Assembly (NCBI GenBank): GCA_900317765.1
Contig: ONID01000010.1
Location: 1-36,415 of the forward strand
Origin: an uncultured Eubacteriales bacterium
GTDB lineage: Bacteria; Bacillota; Clostridia; Oscillospirales; Acutalibacteraceae
Reading direction: 5' to 3'
Length of the DNA stretch: 36,415 nucleotides
This document shows positions 33,612 to 36,415 of this stretch, piece by piece. A model generated the notes under the pieces. It worked only from the letters and a program-made list of their open reading frames with translations. It searched no databases and was not told the DNA's origin. The position numbers and the translations under genes are program-made. Each line of letters opens with the position of its first letter. Positions within the stretch are counted from its first letter, which is position 1.

Positions 33612-33660
33612 GAATCCGTAAAATTTACCTGTATCCAGGACAGGTATCTTTTACGGATTC
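33612..33660. repeat. Long two-part hairpin between the paralogous GT-C genes
   Basis: GAATCCGTAAAA (33612-33623) pairs exactly with TTTTACGGATTC (33649-33660). Inside, TACCTGT (33626-33632) pairs exactly with ACAGGTA (33640-33646), with a 7-base loop. No U-run follows, so it is not a standard terminator. It may be a processing or partial-termination structure. Confidence 0.8.
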
Positions 33661-33683
33661 GCTGTCACGATAATCCTATGTTA

Positions 33684-33711
33684 TTGATTATCACTTATTC
33701 TACAGTATACG
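33684..33711 (+). promoter_or_regulatory. Possible promoter for second GT-C-like gene
   Basis: TTGATT (33684-33689), 16 bases, then TATACG (33706-33711), next to the GGAGG ribosome site. The -10 overlaps the site closely, so the transcript leader would be very short. Weak support. Confidence 0.3.
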
Positions 33712-33728
33712 CTGGAGGTAGATAATAA

Positions 33729-35711
33729 ATGAGTTATCTTTATCGCATCAGAGATACCATCACGCCAAAGATTAAAAATGCAATGCTAATCACCCGGAGG
33801 TATTACAGAAAACATGTGCTGATCAGGTTTTTTACAGTATTTGCATCTGTTTTTGCCTCCTATTGCATGATGTATGTCTTCTTCGGCAGTTACTTTATGA
33901 CAAATGACGATACCAGCATCATGAAAGCCATCTCGGGCTATAAATTAGGTACACCGACCAGCTATCATGTCTTTTTGAGCACTCCGCTTGGACTAATGTT
34001 TAAGCAGTTATATACGTGGCTTCCGAATTTGCCTTGGTATCCCGTGTTTCACATCTGCTCAGCTGTTCTGTGTATTTCTGTCGTTTTATTCTTCACTCCG
34101 GGAGGAAAAGCATTACAGAAGAGAAGCCAGAAGGTGTATTATGCGGTTCTGACCTGCGTATTGATAGCCGCGGCATGTGTTTTTCCGTTTCATGAGATCG
34201 CCTGGACCGTTACATCGGCGTTTTACGGCATTGCTTCGGTCATGTTCATGCTGGAACTCCGGAAACATGATATTGATAAAAAGTTTTATCTGCTGTACTC
34301 GCTCAGTATGATAATGCTTGCATTGTCACAGATTGTAAGGCACTCATCCTATGTCAGTCAACTGCCGTTCTTCTTTCTGACATTTGCGTTTGCGGTCTAT
34401 CAATGCCGCAAGCGCTGGAATAAGAAGTGTAAGATACTGATCATACTGACAACGGTTATCTTGGTTTCTATGATTTCAAGCATAAGTACAATTGACACAT
34501 ATTATAAGGATCATGTCGTAGAATCTGAAACATATCTTGAATTGAAACAGTATCGCGGGCAGTTCAGTGATTATCCGGTTATTCCGTATAAAGGCAATGA
34601 GGAATTTTACGGGTCGATGGGCTGGGATGAGGAATTCTATAATGTTTCCAGAAACTGGATGTACATGGACAGAAGATTTACCTCTGAGAATCTCAAAAAA
34701 ATAGTTGAAAAAACCGCAGAAACGAAACACACCGACAGTTTTTCCGAAAAAGCCAAAAAGACGGTCGAACACTTTATACACCCTGTAGAGGATAGCGATT
34801 TTGTCCGGTCCAACCAGGTTGTGTCAATTGTCATTGGACTTTTGACCGTTGCGGGAATGATCTTCAGCTTATATTTTTGGAAGAAAAAGAACCGTTATTT
34901 GATGCATATGCTGTTTGTCACAGGGGTAAATCTGGTTTCTGTGGCGGAGATAACATATCAATGTTATTTACAGCGTTTTCTTCCGCGTACGTTTTTGTGT
35001 TCGGCATTGCCAGCCATTTGTATTGACTGCTATTTCTTTATGCGGCTGCTGCCGAGGATGATGGAAAAAATCAAGTATTATTCCATTGAGATTTCTTTGC
35101 ATTCGCAGGAGCCGAAGAAAGGTGGTAACAAAAAGTTCGGATGCCGTGTCAGCTCGCTTGTCTTATCTGTATGTATGCTCTTCGGTATCGGTGTAATGCT
35201 TGAAATGATGAGTATAGCTTTTGATAAAGACATACTGGAAATACATGCAAAATACGATATGCAGGTTTATCTTTGTGAACAGTATTGCGCTAAACATCCC
35301 GACCAGTTTTTTGTTAAAGACAGGGCTGTCAGCAACGACTTTAAATTGTTCCCTCACATGAAGGAACTGCGTGGATGCCGGAAAAACATTATGTTCTATG
35401 GCGGTTCGGAGGTCCTTTCAAAAGGTTATTCCGAACAGCTCAAAGCCAATGGATACGATGAGTTTTATTCTGAAAATCTGCTGGATGAAAACGTATATTT
35501 CATTTCATGGAATAATAATCTGGACGAATCTGTATTTGCCGTTTATATGCGAAAAGCTCACGGCAAGGACGTGCATTGTCACATGACTGAAGTAATCACC
35601 GACAATGTGTATGTCTACAAATTCACAAGGGCAGAGAAAGAAAAGCAAACGAAAAAAGAAACGAAGAATAAAACAAAAAAAGATACAAAAAAACCGAAAA
35701 AGAAATCGTGA
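33729..35711 (+). CDS. GT-C-like polytopic membrane protein, paralogue without wall-binding repeats
   Basis: The 660-residue protein shares its plan with the gene before it: one helix, then SYFMTNDDTSIMKAISGYKLG (Asp60-Asp61), about ten helices, and a shared outer-loop motif (here GWDEEFYNVSRNWMYMDRRF at about 34620-34680, followed by TSENLKKIVEK). It lacks the repeats. Instead its last 25 residues are almost only Lys, Thr and Glu (KEKQTKKETKNKTKK...). After the helices come an outer domain of about 160 residues like that of the paralogue. ATG 33729 has GGAGG about 11 bases upstream. It is probably a lipid-sugar-dependent glycosyltransferase or related polymer-modifying enzyme. Its exact role is unknown. 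Confidence 0.82.
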   Translation: MSYLYRIRDTITPKIKNAMLITRRYYRKHVLIRFFTVFASVFASYCMMYVFFGSYFMTNDDTSIMKAISGYKLGTPTSYHVFLSTPLGLMFKQLYTWLPNLPWYPVFHICSAVLCISVVLFFTPGGKALQKRSQKVYYAVLTCVLIAAACVFPFHEIAWTVTSAFYGIASVMFMLELRKHDIDKKFYLLYSLSMIMLALSQIVRHSSYVSQLPFFFLTFAFAVYQCRKRWNKKCKILIILTTVILVSMISSISTIDTYYKDHVVESETYLELKQYRGQFSDYPVIPYKGNEEFYGSMGWDEEFYNVSRNWMYMDRRFTSENLKKIVEKTAETKHTDSFSEKAKKTVEHFIHPVEDSDFVRSNQVVSIVIGLLTVAGMIFSLYFWKKKNRYLMHMLFVTGVNLVSVAEITYQCYLQRFLPRTFLCSALPAICIDCYFFMRLLPRMMEKIKYYSIEISLHSQEPKKGGNKKFGCRVSSLVLSVCMLFGIGVMLEMMSIAFDKDILEIHAKYDMQVYLCEQYCAKHPDQFFVKDRAVSNDFKLFPHMKELRGCRKNIMFYGGSEVLSKGYSEQLKANGYDEFYSENLLDENVYFISWNNNLDESVFAVYMRKAHGKDVHCHMTEVITDNVYVYKFTRAEKEKQTKKETKNKTKKDTKKPKKKS

Positions 35712-35775
35712 TGCTGTTCTGATCAATCTGTTGACTGCGGTGTGGTAGAATATCCGGATAGTCAAAAAGCATCGT

Positions 35776-35842
35776 ATAAACAAAGTCAGCCGGCTGCCGC
35801 ATTCTATTGAGAAATGCTGTGCAGCCGGTTGACTTTGTTTAT
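35776..35842. terminator. Bidirectional terminator between convergent genes
   Basis: Two 22-base arms (35776-35797 and 35821-35842) pair with a single G-U. The core is GTCAGCCGGCTGC / GCAGCCGGTTGAC, with U-rich TTTGTTTAT after the core on both strands. It lies between the GT-C-like gene and the DUF4825 gene, whose apparent stop codon (35839-35841) falls inside the stem. Confidence 0.85.
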
Positions 35843-36415
35843 TCTGCTTCAGGATGACAATGTTTTACTGCTCGAAATAAAATCCATCCTTTACGCTGCC
35901 ACAGAGTATCAGCGTGGTTTCCGCTCCGTCCTCGGAAGGTCTTGACAGGGTAGCTCTTGCCGTCGATTTCAATGCCAAACTCTATGGTGACATTCTTTCC
36001 ACTGCCGAGGTCGCCGTGTTCAAAGAAGATGTTGAAGGTTTCCCCTCTCTTGACGGGGCTGTTGTCGGCGTTGCTTGCGCCGCCGCTGCTGATGAGGTTT
36101 CCGTCTGAATAAATCGAGTAGCTGATCGCCTGAATTTCAATCTCGGTGAAATTCACCAGATTCAGCGTGACGTTTCTGCTTTCCAGCAGTTCCGGTTCGT
36201 AGCCCATGGCGTAGGTGTCCAGTCCGGTCTTGCTGAGCAGATTGCCGAGAACGCGGGGACTTTTGCCGCAGTCCTTGATGTTCCTGCCGAAGAATGCCGT
36301 CGCTTCCTCCGCGGTCACGGTTTTGGTGAAGCTCTCGCCGTCGACGGTGTAGGAATATTCCACCTCGTCGAGGTTGCCGATGAGTCCCAGAAGGACATAG
36401 GCAAAGCGCTCCATG
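35839..36415 (-). CDS. DUF4825-type protein, 5'-truncated by window edge, frameshifted near its 3' end
   Basis: The visible 191 residues contain a DUF4825 domain at the start (YVLLGLIGNLDEVEYSYTVD, FFGRNIKDCGKSPRVLGNLL) and then an all-beta immunoglobulin-like domain (YEPELLESRNVTLNLVNFTE, KNVTIEFGIEIDGKSYPVKTF). Its 5' end lies past the window, so the M at 36414 may be internal. After VKTF the frame changes character (RGRSGNHADTLWQRKGW...) and runs into the terminator hairpin. One base removed at 35934-35935 instead gives EDGAETTLILCG...GFYFEQ and a stop at 35865, just before the terminator. So the last 30 or so residues as read are probably an error or a mutation. DUF4825 proteins are often cell-surface or BlaR-associated. 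The role here is unknown. Confidence 0.75.
   Translation of the reverse strand, partial: MERFAYVLLGLIGNLDEVEYSYTVDGESFTKTVTAEEATAFFGRNIKDCGKSPRVLGNLLSKTGLDTYAMGYEPELLESRNVTLNLVNFTEIEIQAISYSIYSDGNLISSGGASNADNSPVKRGETFNIFFEHGDLGSGKNVTIEFGIEIDGKSYPVKTFRGRSGNHADTLWQRKGWILFRAVKHCHPEAE

Overview
The window looks like a chromosomal segment of a low-to-moderate GC Gram-positive anaerobe of the Clostridia, most like a Ruminococcus/Oscillospiraceae gut bacterium. This rests on family-level resemblance, not a database search. The supporting signs are strong GGAGG-type ribosome binding sites, several TTG starts, a tryptophan T-box leader, an ANTAR regulator, the DapL route to lysine/meso-diaminopimelate, DegV and YdcF proteins, and choline-binding-type cell-wall repeats. 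No tRNA, rRNA, CRISPR array, transposase or phage gene was seen.

Layout. 1-3.1 kb (minus): carA (cut by the window edge), dapL and dapF. 3.2-6.7 kb (minus): an ANTAR-domain RNA-binding regulator, a membrane-anchored PP2C phosphatase, a repeat-rich gap with a chain of hairpins and a perfect 16-bp inverted repeat, and a membrane-anchored GHL10/DUF187 glycosidase. 7.0-8.5 kb (plus): a DUF1294 membrane protein and an MreB-family actin. 8.6-9.5 kb (minus): a TM2-domain protein and a DUF2752 protein separated by three tandem 23-bp hairpin repeats. 9.7-13.7 kb (plus): a DegV protein, then a two-SBP-domain GGDEF-EAL c-di-GMP protein split by a one-base frameshift in a run of G. 13.9-19.2 kb (minus): exported HAD phosphatase, DUF5684 membrane protein, histidine acid phosphatase (glucose-1-phosphatase/phytase type), lipoprotein and YdcF. 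19.5-26.4 kb (minus): a complete trpEGDCFBA operon under a consensus promoter and a Trp T-box riboswitch. 26.5-35.7 kb (plus): an envelope glycan cluster. 35.8 kb to the end (minus): the 3' part of a DUF4825 gene, apparently frameshifted near its end.

How genes work together. The trp operon is one tightly overlapping unit that makes tryptophan from chorismate and is switched by uncharged tRNA-Trp. The dap genes supply diaminopimelate for wall and lysine. The phosphatase group looks built to release phosphate or sugar outside the membrane.

The most interesting region is the plus-strand glycan cluster: a membrane GT2 polyprenyl-phosphate glycosyltransferase, an ATP-grasp ligase, a Wzx-like flippase, a second and different ATP-grasp ligase, and two paralogous polytopic GT-C-like proteins, one of which carries C-terminal cell-wall-binding repeats. 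I infer a pathway that builds, flips and attaches an envelope glycan bearing amide- or amino-acid-linked groups. The substrates cannot be read from the sequence.
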